A DNA stretch of 54,639 bases, from contig NZ_JNBA01000001.1 in NCBI RefSeq assembly GCF_000760295.1, positions 1-54,639 on the forward strand. The letters run 5' to 3'. A program made the position numbers and the translations under genes. The DNA is from Prochlorococcus sp. MIT 0701 (GTDB lineage: Bacteria > Cyanobacteriota > Cyanobacteriia > PCC-6307 > Cyanobiaceae). This document shows positions 37,527 through 47,012 of this stretch, piece after piece (positions within the stretch are counted from its first letter, which is position 1; every line of letters starts with the position of its first letter). The notes under the pieces were generated by a model that saw only the letters and a program-made list of their open reading frames with translations, ran no database searches and had not been told where the DNA came from.

Positions 37527-37724
37527 TTATTGATGTAGATCATACCCCTGTATCAAATACCAGCCAATAAATCCAACTAAGTTCAGACCAATGACAAATG
37601 CCCAAACACGCCAAGGTTGATCCCTTGAGATTTTCACAATGCGATTCTCTTGAGATTCGCCATTATAACATTCTAGTCTTATTTGTTGTTCGAGAATGTA
37701 TGCATGCAGAAACTCGCTTCGCAT
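37527..37724 (-). CDS. Small membrane protein, unknown function
   Basis: A 65-aa protein: a polar front (with ECYNGESQENR), RDQPWRVW, then one helix (AFVIGLNLVGFIGWYLIQGY) and a short end. The helix after WRVW is of the type seen in small tail-anchored proteins. Function unknown. Confidence 0.45.
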   Translation of the reverse strand: MRSEFLHAYILEQQIRLECYNGESQENRIVKISRDQPWRVWAFVIGLNLVGFIGWYLIQGYDLHQ

Positions 37725-38100
37725 TCAATGCTATACGTATAGTCCCTTTATATTCAATCATCTATTCATTGTTATTAGTTTTTGCTACATAGTAAATCAT
37801 ATCAATAAAGTAAATTTATTATCTTTCTGATTGTCCCCACTGCTGTTTCAAGGGGGGCAATACTTTTCAGTTTAATTACAACGAGTATTCAAGGCCCACC
37901 TTTGTATTTGTCTCGACTAATTTCTAGGGGACCTCTCTAAGGATACGAAATCTTTTTTGATGGTAAGTCTGCCTGTTTCCAGTATGGAATGAACACTTTC
38001 GATAGCCTCATTCGTTATTAAGGTGACTATGCCAGTAATTTGGCCAGCCCTTTGATCATGGAAGCTATTAATCTGAATGTATCTATCCCTGGATTAGCAC
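37725..38100. other. Gene-poor stretch upstream of aspD
   Basis: No gene seen. The ATG at 38077 in the aspD frame meets a stop within seven codons, so it is not an aspD start. Confidence 0.4.
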
Positions 38101-39687
38101 GTGACCAGTCAGGATGAAAAACTCTACGAAGGCCTCAGCCCTTTTGAGCTCAAGAACAAGTTAATTGAACTGGCCTCTTCTAGAAACGAAAAGAGGATGC
38201 TTAATGCTGGACGAGGCAATCCAAATTGGGTCGCCTTAGAACCTAGATACGCTTTTTTTCAGCTAGGTCATTTTGCCTTAGCGGAGTCAGAACGACATCT
38301 GATTCGACCCGGGATTGGAACCATCCCGAATGGTGTTGGGATCGCTTCTCGATTTGATGATTTTCTCGTTAAACGCTCCCTAGAACCAGGGATTTCTCTG
38401 CTTAAGAAAAGTCTTGCGCTTGTGCAGGACGAGATGGATATTGACCCGGCTGATTTTTTACTTGAGATGGTCGATGGAATTCTGGGTGATCATTACCCCG
38501 TTCCTGATCGGATGCTTCGTTGTAGTGAACAGATCGTGCGTGACTACCTCGTAATGGAGATGGGGAGTGGTAAGCCTTCTATTGAGGCATTTGACCTCTT
38601 CGCTACCGAAGGTGGCACGGCTGCGATGAGTTATGTCTTTAATAGTTTGATTGAGAATAAGCTTTTGACCAAAGGAGACAAGATCGCATTGGGAACACCG
38701 ATCTTCTCTCCGTATATGGAGATTCCGCTTCTGAACGACTTCGAGCTTGTTGAAATAGAGCTTATGCAGGAGCAAGATCGTGGCTGGCAGTATTCACCCC
38801 AGCAGATTGAAAAACTCGCTGACCCTGATATAAAAGCTTTTTTTGTGGTAAATCCTTCTAATCCAACTTCAGTTGCTATACACCCGGAATCATTAAAAGC
38901 TATCCACAAGATGATTGCCACTCGACGTGCCGATCTTATCATTTTGACTGATGATGTTTACGGTACCTTTGTCAATGGGTTTCAATCCTTAGCAACTGTT
39001 GCCCCTACTAATACGATTCTCGTCTATTCCTATTCTAAATATTTTGGCGCTACTGGTTGGCGGTTAGGAGTTATAGGACTTGCTCAAAACAATATCTTCG
39101 ATACGGCAATTTCAGCACTTCCTAGGCCTGATCAGCAAGCTCTCTCGGATCGTTATCACAAAGTATTTCTAGACCCCAAAGAGGCAAAATTTATTGATCG
39201 TATGGTTTCCGATAGTCGTACCGTAGCACTTCACCATACTGCCGGACTATCAACCCCACAGCAGGTCTTTATGACATTGCTGTCTCTTTCTTGCCTAGTG
39301 GATACAGAGGGTAATTACAAGCAGAGTACACAGGATATTGTAACTAAAAGATTTCATGACTTGTATTCAGCTTTAGGTATTTCGAGCCCTGATATACCTC
39401 ATAATGCACATTATTACACCACGATTGATGTTCCTCGTCTTGCTTCTGAACGATATGGTAGTGATTTCTCAAAATGGATCGTAGAGAATCACGAACCGAT
39501 TGATTTTATATGGCGCTTAGCTGAGGAGAAGGGTATTGTTCTGATGGATGGAGGTGGATTCGATGCGCCAACAATGACTATTAGAATATCGTTGGCAAAT
39601 CTACCAGATCAAGACTATGTGAATATTGGAATGAGTATTGGAGATCTTTTAAGCAACTACCACGATCGGTGGAAGTCATCACTCTGA
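38101..39687 (+). CDS. aspD: Bifunctional aspartate aminotransferase / aspartate 4-decarboxylase
   Basis: This 528-aa fold-type I PLP enzyme matches the AspD/Asd family, which makes alanine and CO2 from aspartate and also transaminates it. It is longer than ordinary aspartate aminotransferase (~400 aa) and has the family inserts. NPSNPTS is at 251-257, DDVYGTF at 284-290, and the PLP lysine at K313 in SYSKYFGATGWRLG. The N-terminal LNAGRGNPNW segment is characteristic. The start is GTG 38101, with a weak ribosome site; ATG 38197 would cut into the family domain. It stands alone, with no partner aspartate:alanine antiporter nearby. Confidence 0.9.
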   Translation: MTSQDEKLYEGLSPFELKNKLIELASSRNEKRMLNAGRGNPNWVALEPRYAFFQLGHFALAESERHLIRPGIGTIPNGVGIASRFDDFLVKRSLEPGISLLKKSLALVQDEMDIDPADFLLEMVDGILGDHYPVPDRMLRCSEQIVRDYLVMEMGSGKPSIEAFDLFATEGGTAAMSYVFNSLIENKLLTKGDKIALGTPIFSPYMEIPLLNDFELVEIELMQEQDRGWQYSPQQIEKLADPDIKAFFVVNPSNPTSVAIHPESLKAIHKMIATRRADLIILTDDVYGTFVNGFQSLATVAPTNTILVYSYSKYFGATGWRLGVIGLAQNNIFDTAISALPRPDQQALSDRYHKVFLDPKEAKFIDRMVSDSRTVALHHTAGLSTPQQVFMTLLSLSCLVDTEGNYKQSTQDIVTKRFHDLYSALGISSPDIPHNAHYYTTIDVPRLASERYGSDFSKWIVENHEPIDFIWRLAEEKGIVLMDGGGFDAPTMTIRISLANLPDQDYVNIGMSIGDLLSNYHDRWKSSL

Positions 39688-40289
39688 AAGGTGACGAAGC
39701 TTTTACTCAAAACTATTCTATCTTTTGCTATTTAATTATCTTGAATTACCGCCTTGCTGATATTTTATTGTCTACTGCAGATGTTTTGTTGCCTTCCCTG
39801 CCACGAACTGACTTAAATGAATGCTTACCTAACAGGCTAATGGAATCATGCTTGTAGAGAATTTATAATTAGTACTATTGCCTTCGCATTGGGCCTTCAT
39901 TGCAGAGCTCTTTGAGTTTGGCTGACCTATCAGAGTAGTCCTGGACTTGTTGATATGCTCTAGCTATCGATTAATCTTGAGCTAAGTAGTCTTAGATCAT
40001 CTTTGTGCTCTTTTAGAGCTAGCTTTTGGAATATTGTTACTGTGGTTTGGCGCTAATCAGATCCCTCCCCGCCCTCACCTCATCGTAAACGCTTGGATGC
40101 AAGCAAACATCAGTTCGACATCTATAGGGAGCAAGCTTTCGGAGTGTTCTCTAATATCTGAGAAGAGGACGACTTGTCAGTTATAGATCCTGCTAAGATG
40201 AACTTATCAAGTCTTGATGATCTAAATCGGCGAGATCTCAATCTGTTCAGAGCTAATATTCTTCTATTTGTGTATGCTTTACAGCTTCA
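39688..40289. other. Gene-poor stretch after aspD
   Basis: The best frame here starts near 40174 and overlaps the 3' end of the 40290-40835 gene. Its first ~40 aa look protein-like but then run antisense to that gene. I do not call it a gene. Confidence 0.35.
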
Positions 40290-40835
40290 TCACCGCTTCC
40301 TTTGGAATAAGAACAATACCAACAACAGTGTTCCCCAGATTGGTAATAAATACAGAGCGGTGAAAAGCCCCATTATGAAAATAGTGCAGGCAACAATCAG
40401 AGCGGCTCCGATTCCAGCCCAAAGTAACCAGCGACGCACCCTTTTCGGCCATACTTGCCCGGTCAGTCGATCCAGCTGATCCTGTAGCTCCCTCCGCTCC
40501 TGAGTCATTTCCAGCAGACGGGTCTGATGCCAGGAGACTGAGTTGCGAGCTGATGATTCAACGATCTTTTTCTGCACACCCCCCAAGAAATCTGAGGAGC
40601 CAGAGAACATTGAGCGCACACTGACCGCTTGAGCTTGAATGAGTGCTCGGCTGGTTTCGCCGATTTGCCGCTCGAGGCTCTCTAGTCGAGCTTGCAAAGA
40701 CTGAATTGGGTCAGCATTGCGTGAAAGGTCGATCCGTTGCAGGGCGACGACTTTTTTAGGTCTGCTAAAAATCCCTTGAATGAGGCGCAAATGGTTAGTT
40801 CCAGGCCTTTGCATTATGGGTGTGCTCGGCAACAC
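40290..40835 (-). CDS. Coiled-coil membrane protein, unknown function
   Basis: A 181-aa protein: an N-terminal basic part (LRLIQGIFSRPKKVVALQRI), a long coiled coil (LQARLESLERQIGETSRA and TQERRELQDQLDRLTGQ), then two C-terminal helices (LWAGIGAALIVACTIFIMGL, LYLLPIWGTLLLVLFLF). ATG 40814 (MQRPG) may be the true start. The N-terminal motif is echoed at 41418-41621. Confidence 0.6.
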   Translation of the reverse strand: MLPSTPIMQRPGTNHLRLIQGIFSRPKKVVALQRIDLSRNADPIQSLQARLESLERQIGETSRALIQAQAVSVRSMFSGSSDFLGGVQKKIVESSARNSVSWHQTRLLEMTQERRELQDQLDRLTGQVWPKRVRRWLLWAGIGAALIVACTIFIMGLFTALYLLPIWGTLLLVLFLFQRKR

Positions 40836-41136
40836 GTTCCTATCGCTATGCCCCTATCGTCCTCATCTGGTCGGGTGCTTTAGCCATGGATGTGTTGAAT
40901 CTGCCTTAGTCGGCTTTGAGCGCATGCTTTTTTATAACCCGTCCAGCCCGCCAAAACACCATCGGTGGTGCCTGGGGGGGTGTAAACACTCCAGCGCATC
41001 CACTCATGACGTTCGTTTTGCTACTGACTAAAACTTAATTAGAGCCAAGGGCAGGGTGATGGATGGAGAGGTCGGTCCTGTATGGCTTTAGGGGCCTACT
41101 TTGTGGGCCCCCGCTTAAAACGGTTGGAGTTAAGCA

Positions 41137-41394
41137 ATGGCAATCCAAAGCTCAGATAATGAACTAAAACCAAGAAAATCAGGTTGTTATTCAACAAACT
41201 ATTCCCTTAAAGCTGACTACCGTGAGATTCGTCATCTGGATTTGAAAAAACGCCTTGGGGTATTGCTCTAATGACGTGAACGTATGGAGCGTGAATTAGA
41301 AGCAATTAAGGCAGCCTTGAGCACATTGGAAGATCAGATGCAGAAAAATGTAGCCTATGAGCAGCTTTCTATCTGCGATCAATCACCTTCTTAA
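41137..41394 (+). pseudogene. Small gene interrupted by TAA TGA
   Basis: ATG 41137 opens a 44-aa frame (MAIQSSDNELKPRK... ending REIRHLDLKKRLGVLL) that stops at TAA TGA (41269-41274). The same frame then resumes with CGT GAA CGT and ATG 41284, reading MERELEAIKAALSTLEDQMQ to a stop at 41394. Both halves are helical and charged and look like one protein. The two stops in a row suggest a decayed or split gene; two separate genes cannot be excluded. Confidence 0.4.
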
Positions 41395-41417
41395 ATGCTA
41401 TGGCTCTGTTGTTATTT

Positions 41418-41621
41418 CTATGAATTTAGACTTAAGAACAAGTTCTTGAGCTTGTCGGCTGAGATTGGTATTTTTTCTGCATACCTTTGGAAGGCTCTTG
41501 GTAAGATGGCATAAAAGAATTTATTCTGAGCTGAGTAAATAAGCCTTTTCCCATTGGCCTTCCTGTCAAGGTCGATCCTTTTGAGGGTAGGCCTAATGAA
41601 GACACCGTTGGATGGTATCAT
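41418..41621 (-). CDS. Possible diverged paralogue of the 40290 gene's N-terminus
   Basis: The 67-aa frame begins MIPSNGVFIRPTLKRIDLDR. The GIFSRP...LQRIDLSR of the 40290-40835 protein matches GVFIRP...LKRIDLDR here. The coiled coil and helices of the longer protein are absent, so this is a shortened or decaying relative. Confidence 0.35.
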   Translation of the reverse strand: MIPSNGVFIRPTLKRIDLDRKANGKRLIYSAQNKFFYAILPRAFQRYAEKIPISADKLKNLFLSLNS

Positions 41622-41822
41622 TCAGTTGATCGTTGATCTTCATTAGACGTTTTCATATGTCTTCTTTGAGATTAACTCTCTAAGATATCATTCTCTTTTT
41701 TCATTGTAGTAATGCAATGATGCCTAGGGCAGGTTGTTGCTTTTTAATGTTTTTGTTTAGATAAATAGCTAAAGTCATTTTCTCTGCGGCTTAGTTTCTC
41801 CATCACTCCTTTAACAACTTGG

Positions 41823-42056
41823 TTAGGACCATTCGTCGAAGTAGTCCTGATCCGCTAGGGAGTCCTGCTGATCGGCTTGAATTTTGCCCTCTGCTCGATC
41901 TAGTGAGCTCAAGGATTTCTCCACATAGGTCATTACGTAAGCAGCTCGCTTTTGTTGGTAATGCATGTGACGCAGGGTACGAGTCAACTCATGCCGTCGA
42001 ACGCGTCGCCACTGATGCATGAATCGATCGAGAAATGTTGGACGGCGACGGCTCAT
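41823..42056 (-). CDS. Small basic helical protein, unknown function
   Basis: A 77-aa protein: MSRRRPTFLDRFMHQWRR, then TRTLRHMHYQQKRAAYV and an acidic end (DQDYFDEWS). Basic front and acidic tail. A frame on the other strand covers the same DNA but is less protein-like. Function unknown. Confidence 0.5.
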   Translation of the reverse strand: MSRRRPTFLDRFMHQWRRVRRHELTRTLRHMHYQQKRAAYVMTYVEKSLSSLDRAEGKIQADQQDSLADQDYFDEWS

Positions 42057-42378
42057 CGATCTAGTCGCTTCCTAGAGCACATTGTATTCAGTTTTCTTGG
42101 TGCAGTGAAGAATGCTGCAAGATCATTCGCTGCTAGTTGCAGACGGGTAATGACAGAGCTCCCATTGCTGGTCTTGATGATGCACCCTCTGGTGCTCTAG
42201 CGACCACAAGGGTGATGAGCAGAGTGAGCTTGTGCCGCCCTCCTATGACCAGGTTGTGATCTGTTTGGTGGTGATGTAAGCAGTACTGCTCAATACTGCT
42301 CAAATTCAGGCTCATCAGGATGTGAAGCTGCTCAACTTCGAGGCTTCACAACATCAGTAAGGTTTGAGGCTTGCACAT
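42057..42378. other. Gene-poor stretch
   Basis: No supported gene is seen on either strand. Confidence 0.35.
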
Positions 42379-42516
42379 ATGCGTCGAAGAACCTTGCCTG
42401 TGGAGTTTCACGGAAGACTTATATGGGAGTGCAGTGAAGTCGCAGCAGTGGATCCAATGCTTGCAACTGCTTTAGACAGGCTTGTAGTACTAGGGACGTC
42501 AATCAGCTCCAGCTGA
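42379..42516 (+). CDS. Possible 45-aa protein overlapping osmC 3' end
   Basis: The frame reads MRRRTLPVEFHGRLIWECSE, then DPMLATALDRLVVLG to a Ser-rich end. It looks protein-like, but it converges on the OsmC gene and overlaps it by 14 bp. Function unknown. Confidence 0.35.
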   Translation: MRRRTLPVEFHGRLIWECSEVAAVDPMLATALDRLVVLGTSISSS

Positions 42517-42904
42517 AGTCCATTGCGATACCTTCTTCGAGGCTCCGTTTTACCGGGCAGGTATCAACCACCCTTTGAAGCAGCTGTACCTGTTCATCGC
42601 TCAGTTCAGGCGGCATGGCAATTCGAAGTTTCAGGGCTTCGATACTGCGCGGGCCTTCACTGGTCATGATCTTCTCGACCTCAACTGCTGCACCCTCGAT
42701 GTTCCAGCCCTTGCGTCGGGCAGTGATGCCCATCACGGTGAGCACGCAGGTACCAAGAGCTGTTGCGACTAGGTCTGTAGGCGAGAAGGCCTCGCCCTTA
42801 CCTTCGTGATCGATAGGGGCATCGGTGGTAAGACGATCCCCAGAGGGGTTATGTAGGGCTTCACAGCGCAGATTGCCCTTGTAGCAACAGGAAATTGTGG
42901 TCAT
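42503..42904 (-). CDS. OsmC family protein
   Basis: A 133-aa OsmC/Ohr-fold protein. GEAFSPTDLVATALGTCVLT holds the first redox cysteine, and DTCPVKRSLEEG near the end the second. OsmC proteins reduce organic hydroperoxides with a two-cysteine site, and this pair is intact. The family also includes YhfA-type members, so the exact substrate is open. It is the best-conserved gene in this part of the window. Confidence 0.9.
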   Translation of the reverse strand: MTTISCCYKGNLRCEALHNPSGDRLTTDAPIDHEGKGEAFSPTDLVATALGTCVLTVMGITARRKGWNIEGAAVEVEKIMTSEGPRSIEALKLRIAMPPELSDEQVQLLQRVVDTCPVKRSLEEGIAMDFSWS

Positions 42905-43173
42905 CGCAATTCACCTCTGAACTGATTTGCTATGCAGAGATTCTGCTACTAGATGTTTTTTCGAATCTCATCGAACAAAAAATCAAAGGCCCCAGTAGCC
43001 TCCAAAGACTGATTAAACTCCCGATCACATCAAGGTTGATCTGATCTGACCATCTTGGACTCAACCTCAAGCAATCCTAATCTCTATTGCGTTAACTGCT
43101 TTAGGCCTACTAACTAGAGATGGATCAATACAAATCAGGCTTTTGCAAAGGCCCATCCAAATAGCCTGTTGGT

Positions 43174-43512
43174 ATGGAAAAGAAAAAACAAGCGCAGACT
43201 TCAGCTCCAGATCAAAACCACCCCCTCTATGCGAGTGATCGTGATCGAGTTGATGCTCTCTTAGGGCACAAGGGTCATCCCAACGAAGACCAGCTCACCA
43301 CGGCAGCGATGCTTCTCAACCGTTACGACGGTTTCCCAGGTGCGATGGACTTGCAGGAAGATCTGACAAAGGTGGTTAAGAGTTGGGGGCTTGACCGTGA
43401 AGCCCTTAATGCCAAGACCAGAGCGATCTGGTCCAGTGGTTGGCGACCAGGCAGTGCCACTTCTGGGGATGATGTTGGCTCAGGAGCCGATGTCGTTGAC
43501 AAGGAGGCCTGA
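43174..43512 (+). CDS. DUF3288 family protein
   Basis: A 112-aa protein of the cyanobacterial DUF3288 family: HPLYASDRDRVDALL, LNRYDGFPGAMDLQEDL, KVVKSWGLDREALNAKTRAI. The family is widespread in cyanobacteria, function unknown. The next gene begins within 3 bp of its stop, so the two are coupled. Confidence 0.85.
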   Translation: MEKKKQAQTSAPDQNHPLYASDRDRVDALLGHKGHPNEDQLTTAAMLLNRYDGFPGAMDLQEDLTKVVKSWGLDREALNAKTRAIWSSGWRPGSATSGDDVGSGADVVDKEA

Positions 43513-43515
43513 TTG

Positions 43516-43836
43516 GTGCCACTCAAGGTTGATACTGCTAGTGATGTTTCCCTTGCATCGATGAGTGCCCCCTACCAGGAAGGAAAGAAACTGCCCCTAC
43601 GCGAAATGGTTAGAGCCCATGCTTTTCCCGTCTTGGCTGCTTTAAGTACTATCAGCATCATTGTGATCGCCTGGTCGCTTATTCCAATCTCTAGACAGGC
43701 AGCCCGCTGGAACGGATGTTTTGAGGAATCCTTACGCTGGCAACGTAGGGACTTCCCAAAGGAGTCCATACCGATTTCGAAGTTGTGGGCGACTCGCTAC
43801 TGCAATGGTGGTTCACTACCAATGCCAAGGAAGTAA
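43516..43836 (+). CDS. Single-helix membrane protein of the C...CNGG family
   Basis: A ~106-aa protein with a helix (FPVLAALSTISIIVIAWSLI) followed by PISRQAARWNGCFEESLRW and a C-terminal ATRYCNGGSLPMPRK. AAGGAGG at 43501-43507 is a strong ribosome-binding site placed for the GTG at 43516 (TTG 43513 is possible). The alternative ATG 43561 would lose the VSLASM segment also seen in the 47706 paralogue, so the early start is preferred. Function unknown. Confidence 0.7.
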   Translation: MPLKVDTASDVSLASMSAPYQEGKKLPLREMVRAHAFPVLAALSTISIIVIAWSLIPISRQAARWNGCFEESLRWQRRDFPKESIPISKLWATRYCNGGSLPMPRK

Positions 43837-44404
43837 ACGCAATCTCACTGTTTATGGCTTAAGTTGCAGGAATTGAGCGTGCCTCTTTAGTTGGGGAGAT
43901 TGCTTTGGATGTGATCGTCACAACTCGCGAGGGAGCATCAGCCAGGATCTTTTTTTGTTGCTTTAATCATATATTATGAAATGATTTTAGGGCTATTCCT
44001 AATCCTGGCTGTTTGAAGGATGCATGCAGAGGGCGTGTAGATTTTAGTGGCTCTGTTTTGTGAAGAAGGAATGATTGCTGCAGAATAAATAAAGTTAGTC
44101 ACTCGGCTGATTTAAGCTTGTAGTTGTTTTGGTAACAGATTCTGTTCGTCTAAGATTTGTTTTAATGGGTTGACATCGGCCTCTAATCTTTATTTTTGCA
44201 ATTAAAATCTATGGAGGCATAAGAATCATCTAAGTTGATGCATAGGTCTATTGCTATGGTTGTTTAAGTTTCCTTGTTCTGTAGTAAAGGTCAGATCATG
44301 CATCGTCTATACCCCTTTTGATTAGATGCTGCCTTTTGGTCAGTCTTAGTATTTAGCGCAGCAGGCACATCACCTTTCTGATCCGGAAAGGATCAACCTT
44401 TGAG
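43837..44404. other. Gene-poor stretch
   Basis: No supported gene on either strand; the DNA is visibly AT-rich. Confidence 0.4.
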
Positions 44405-44698
44405 TTAGATCAGGCCTTCAATAATCGAGAGAGTGGTGCCTGAGGAATTGGACAAGCGGAGCTTCATGACTTCTTGGTACTCAGGAGCTTCATAAGCCTT
44501 TTGAGCATCTTGTTTAGAAGGGAACTCGATGATTACTCCCAATTGTCCACCGAGGCCTTCACGGATATCAGATTCTAAGTCTTTAGCAATGATGCGGCCG
44601 CCTACTGAATTAATCCAAGGCACAACTGCTTTTGCATATTCAGCAAAGCCTTCAGGGTTCGTAACGGTGCTATTGATAAGCCAGTAACCCTTAGCCAT
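44405..44698 (-). CDS. DUF1330 family protein
   Basis: A 97-aa ferredoxin-like-fold protein of the DUF1330 family (dimeric alpha-beta barrel). It shows the family order: KGYWLINSTVTNPEGFAEYA, GGRIIAKD, GVIIEFPSKQDAQKAYEAPEY. Function in most members is unknown. It stands alone with no operon partner. Confidence 0.85.
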   Translation of the reverse strand: MAKGYWLINSTVTNPEGFAEYAKAVVPWINSVGGRIIAKDLESDIREGLGGQLGVIIEFPSKQDAQKAYEAPEYQEVMKLRLSNSSGTTLSIIEGLI

Positions 44699-44933
44699 GA
44701 AGCATTTTGCAAATCAGAGCGAGTATTGCATATCATTGCTCTTCATCTATTTGCGATCAGGGGAGTTGCTTGACTTGGCTTCTCTGAGAGGAGATGGCGT
44801 ATGATTTCTTATCGTGGGGGGGCAGCACTCAACTTTTTAATAGGCATGAGTTTTACATAGATTTTAGGGGGAAAGTCTTAGCCATCAAGAGAATCTTTAG
44901 AGCTCTGCTTGGGTCTAAATTGAGTGAGTTCCT

Positions 44934-45089
44934 TTGACTAGTTATTCTAATCCAAGTAACGTTACTTTTTCTGGCGATGGTGTGATAGATGCCATCAATG
45001 AACAATACAGACTTTTGAGTCTATTTGATCCGAGTCTCTATGAGCATCATGCAATACTGGATGAAGTTATTAGATCATGGTTTAGTTAA
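44934..45089 (+). CDS. Possible 51-aa protein (weak)
   Basis: A frame with a TTG start reads TSYSNPSNVTFSGDG, VIDAINEQYRLLSLF and ends HHAILDEVIRSWFS. It looks protein-like and not repetitive, but has no ATG and no clear ribosome site. It could be the remnant of a longer gene. Confidence 0.25.
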   Translation: MTSYSNPSNVTFSGDGVIDAINEQYRLLSLFDPSLYEHHAILDEVIRSWFS

Positions 45090-45153
45090 GGTGAGCTTTT
45101 AAGTGTTTACTTGCTTGCAATTATTGTGATTTTGTATTGGCTTTTCTTACCCT

Positions 45154-45447
45154 CTAGCCAGCTGCCACCATTGAAGATAAGAATTCCGGGATGGGCAGCC
45201 TAGCCATGAGCGAAGAAAGAAGATCCATATTGAACTTGTGGACTGCTGGAATGGTGCGATCCAGAATAAAAATAGCCAGGTAGGGAATGTTCATCGCGAT
45301 TTGCCAACGCCATTTGAAGGTCAGGACCCCCCACGCCTTTTTGGCGTAAGCCTTTTGGGGATCAGTAAGGCGTTCCCATCTCTGATTTCCAAAAGCGGTG
45401 ATACGTTCCTTCAGAGAGGCTTCAGACAGTGAACCTGTTGACTGCAT
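45154..45447 (-). CDS. Small membrane-associated protein, unknown function
   Basis: A 97-aa protein: a polar front (SEASLKERITAFGNQRWERL), then AWGVLTFKWRWQIAMNIPYL with a hydrophobic stretch, and an end with SSLMARLPIPEFLSSM. The KWRWQIAMNIPYLAIFILDRT segment suggests membrane attachment. No family is recognised. Confidence 0.55.
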   Translation of the reverse strand: MQSTGSLSEASLKERITAFGNQRWERLTDPQKAYAKKAWGVLTFKWRWQIAMNIPYLAIFILDRTIPAVHKFNMDLLSSLMARLPIPEFLSSMVAAG

Positions 45448-45580
45448 TTCATGTCCTGAGATGGAGGCCTTTATAGCATATAGGGGTTTTTACCCATTCC
45501 TGATGGGTCTTGGCTGCCGATTCACAGCGATGTTGTTCAAGCAGATTCACGGCTAGAATTGTTGCCTGATTCAATCAAGC

Positions 45581-45784
45581 TTGCTTGTGCCTGATCTTTC
45601 AAATGGCTTAGATCCCTTCTCTCCTTGGGGTATCGCACTTTTGACTTTTGGCGTTGTCTTTACCTTTTGTATTCCGTTCTTTTTGATTAAAAGTGATGAT
45701 TTTAACCCAGATAAAAGCAGCAAAGCCTATCAGGATGAGATGAGAGCAAAAAAGATAGCCAGTCTCTATCCGAAAAAACCTTAG
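45581..45784 (+). CDS. Small membrane protein, unknown function
   Basis: A 67-aa protein (TTG 45581 or GTG 45587 start) with one helix (WGIALLTFGVVFTFCIPFFL) and a Lys-rich tail (SSKAYQDEMRAKKIASLYPK). The plan is one helix and a basic cytoplasmic tail. Function unknown. Confidence 0.5.
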   Translation: MLVPDLSNGLDPFSPWGIALLTFGVVFTFCIPFFLIKSDDFNPDKSSKAYQDEMRAKKIASLYPKKP

Positions 45785-46835
45785 CCCAAGAGATATCCTC
45801 TATAAGTACCAATGTAATTCTGCTCTGTAACAGTATTGATAGGGCTTACTCACTCATGCTTTGCCATAAGATGCTATTCAAAAGTATTATTCAAAAGTAT
45901 TGATTATTTTGCCCCTCTAGTTCGTCTGTTAGGCAGATTTGCTGATTAATTGAAAACCCCACTTGTTTTGGAAGATCATATTTTAAGTGCTAAGTATTTT
46001 AATCTGACAAATGCTTAGATATCAATAGGCCGGCAACCTTTTTTCTTCCAGTTATTGATAGGTGTAGCAGCTAGAGTTTTCAGATGATAGAAATTAGCTC
46101 AGTATTGATGGCATGGCTATCTATAGGGATTTGAACTCTTCACGTGCCTTACATCGATCAAGGAATTTATTCCAAGCCTTTGGCCACCTCCAGCGAACGA
46201 TTAGAGCCAAATAGAAGAGGTAGGCCATCCCTTCCACGGGATGCTTGATTGTCGATAAGAGAGATAGTGCCTGTTCGACTGGCGAGGCCATGGCTTACGG
46301 AGTTCGATACCCATGATTAGGCAGGAAACTCTTGGTTGTGTCTGAACTGTTTCTAACCGTCGTAGCTTTTGGTGGTTTTCCGTTGCGGTGCTCATAGGCT
46401 CTGCTCGACTCGCCTCTTGTTGCACCCAGTGCTATCCATCTGTCCAGCCATGGATTGGTTCGTCTCAGACCGAATTTTGCTAAACAGATGATTCCCCTGG
46501 CGATCTTCCCCTGCCCCTGCCCCTGCCAGACGCACTGATAGCAAAAGCTCCTTGAATAGTGCCTTGCTAGCACTTCCTCTGATCAGCTTGATTGCCTCTC
46601 ATGCTGTTCTTCAAATGCTTTGACGAGTTTCTGCTTATTTTCTTTTAAAAGCCTACCTTCTGATTGCATTTCAATGCTTGATAAACAGCGTTGATGGTTT
46701 TGATGGCTTTCTACCTGTCCAGCACCTATCTTGAGGGGGCATGCTCTTTACAGGCAAGGTTCTCAAGTTGTTCGTTTTGATCAACTGTTGAACCAGCGAT
46801 CTCTGGCTAGAAGGGAGGTGTATTCATCGAGGCCT
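45785..46835. other. Gene-poor stretch with short repeats
   Basis: No supported gene. Frames at 46201-46573 are not protein-like; one is built from a tandem CCCCTG repeat (46508-46528). A direct repeat ATTCAAAAGTATT occurs twice near 45873-45900. These are simple-sequence features only. Confidence 0.4.
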
Positions 46836-47012
46836 ATGACTAGTATTATCAGATGCCGATACTGTGGAATGCCCATATCGTCGACATATGAATGGGAGGT
46901 CGAGGCGCTGATTGCTGGTGGGAGTTGCCTGGAGTGCGTGGAGCGAATTGAAAAAGGAGACCTTATTATTGAACGACGCATCAGCATTCCTAAAGATCAG
47001 TGTGATGACTAG
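46836..47012 (+). CDS. Small zinc-ribbon-like protein
   Basis: A 58-aa protein from ATG 46836: CRYCGMPISSTYEWEV and then GGSCLECVERIEKGD. The two CxxC pairs, spaced ~29 residues, are those of a zinc ribbon or knuckle. An earlier frame from 46731 adds residues that do not look coding. Function unknown. Confidence 0.5.
   Translation: MTSIIRCRYCGMPISSTYEWEVEALIAGGSCLECVERIEKGDLIIERRISIPKDQCDD

Noticed and set aside
46295-46573. 92-aa minus-strand frame with QGQGQG
   Set aside because: The QG run comes from a CCCCTG simple repeat; no start signal and no domain.
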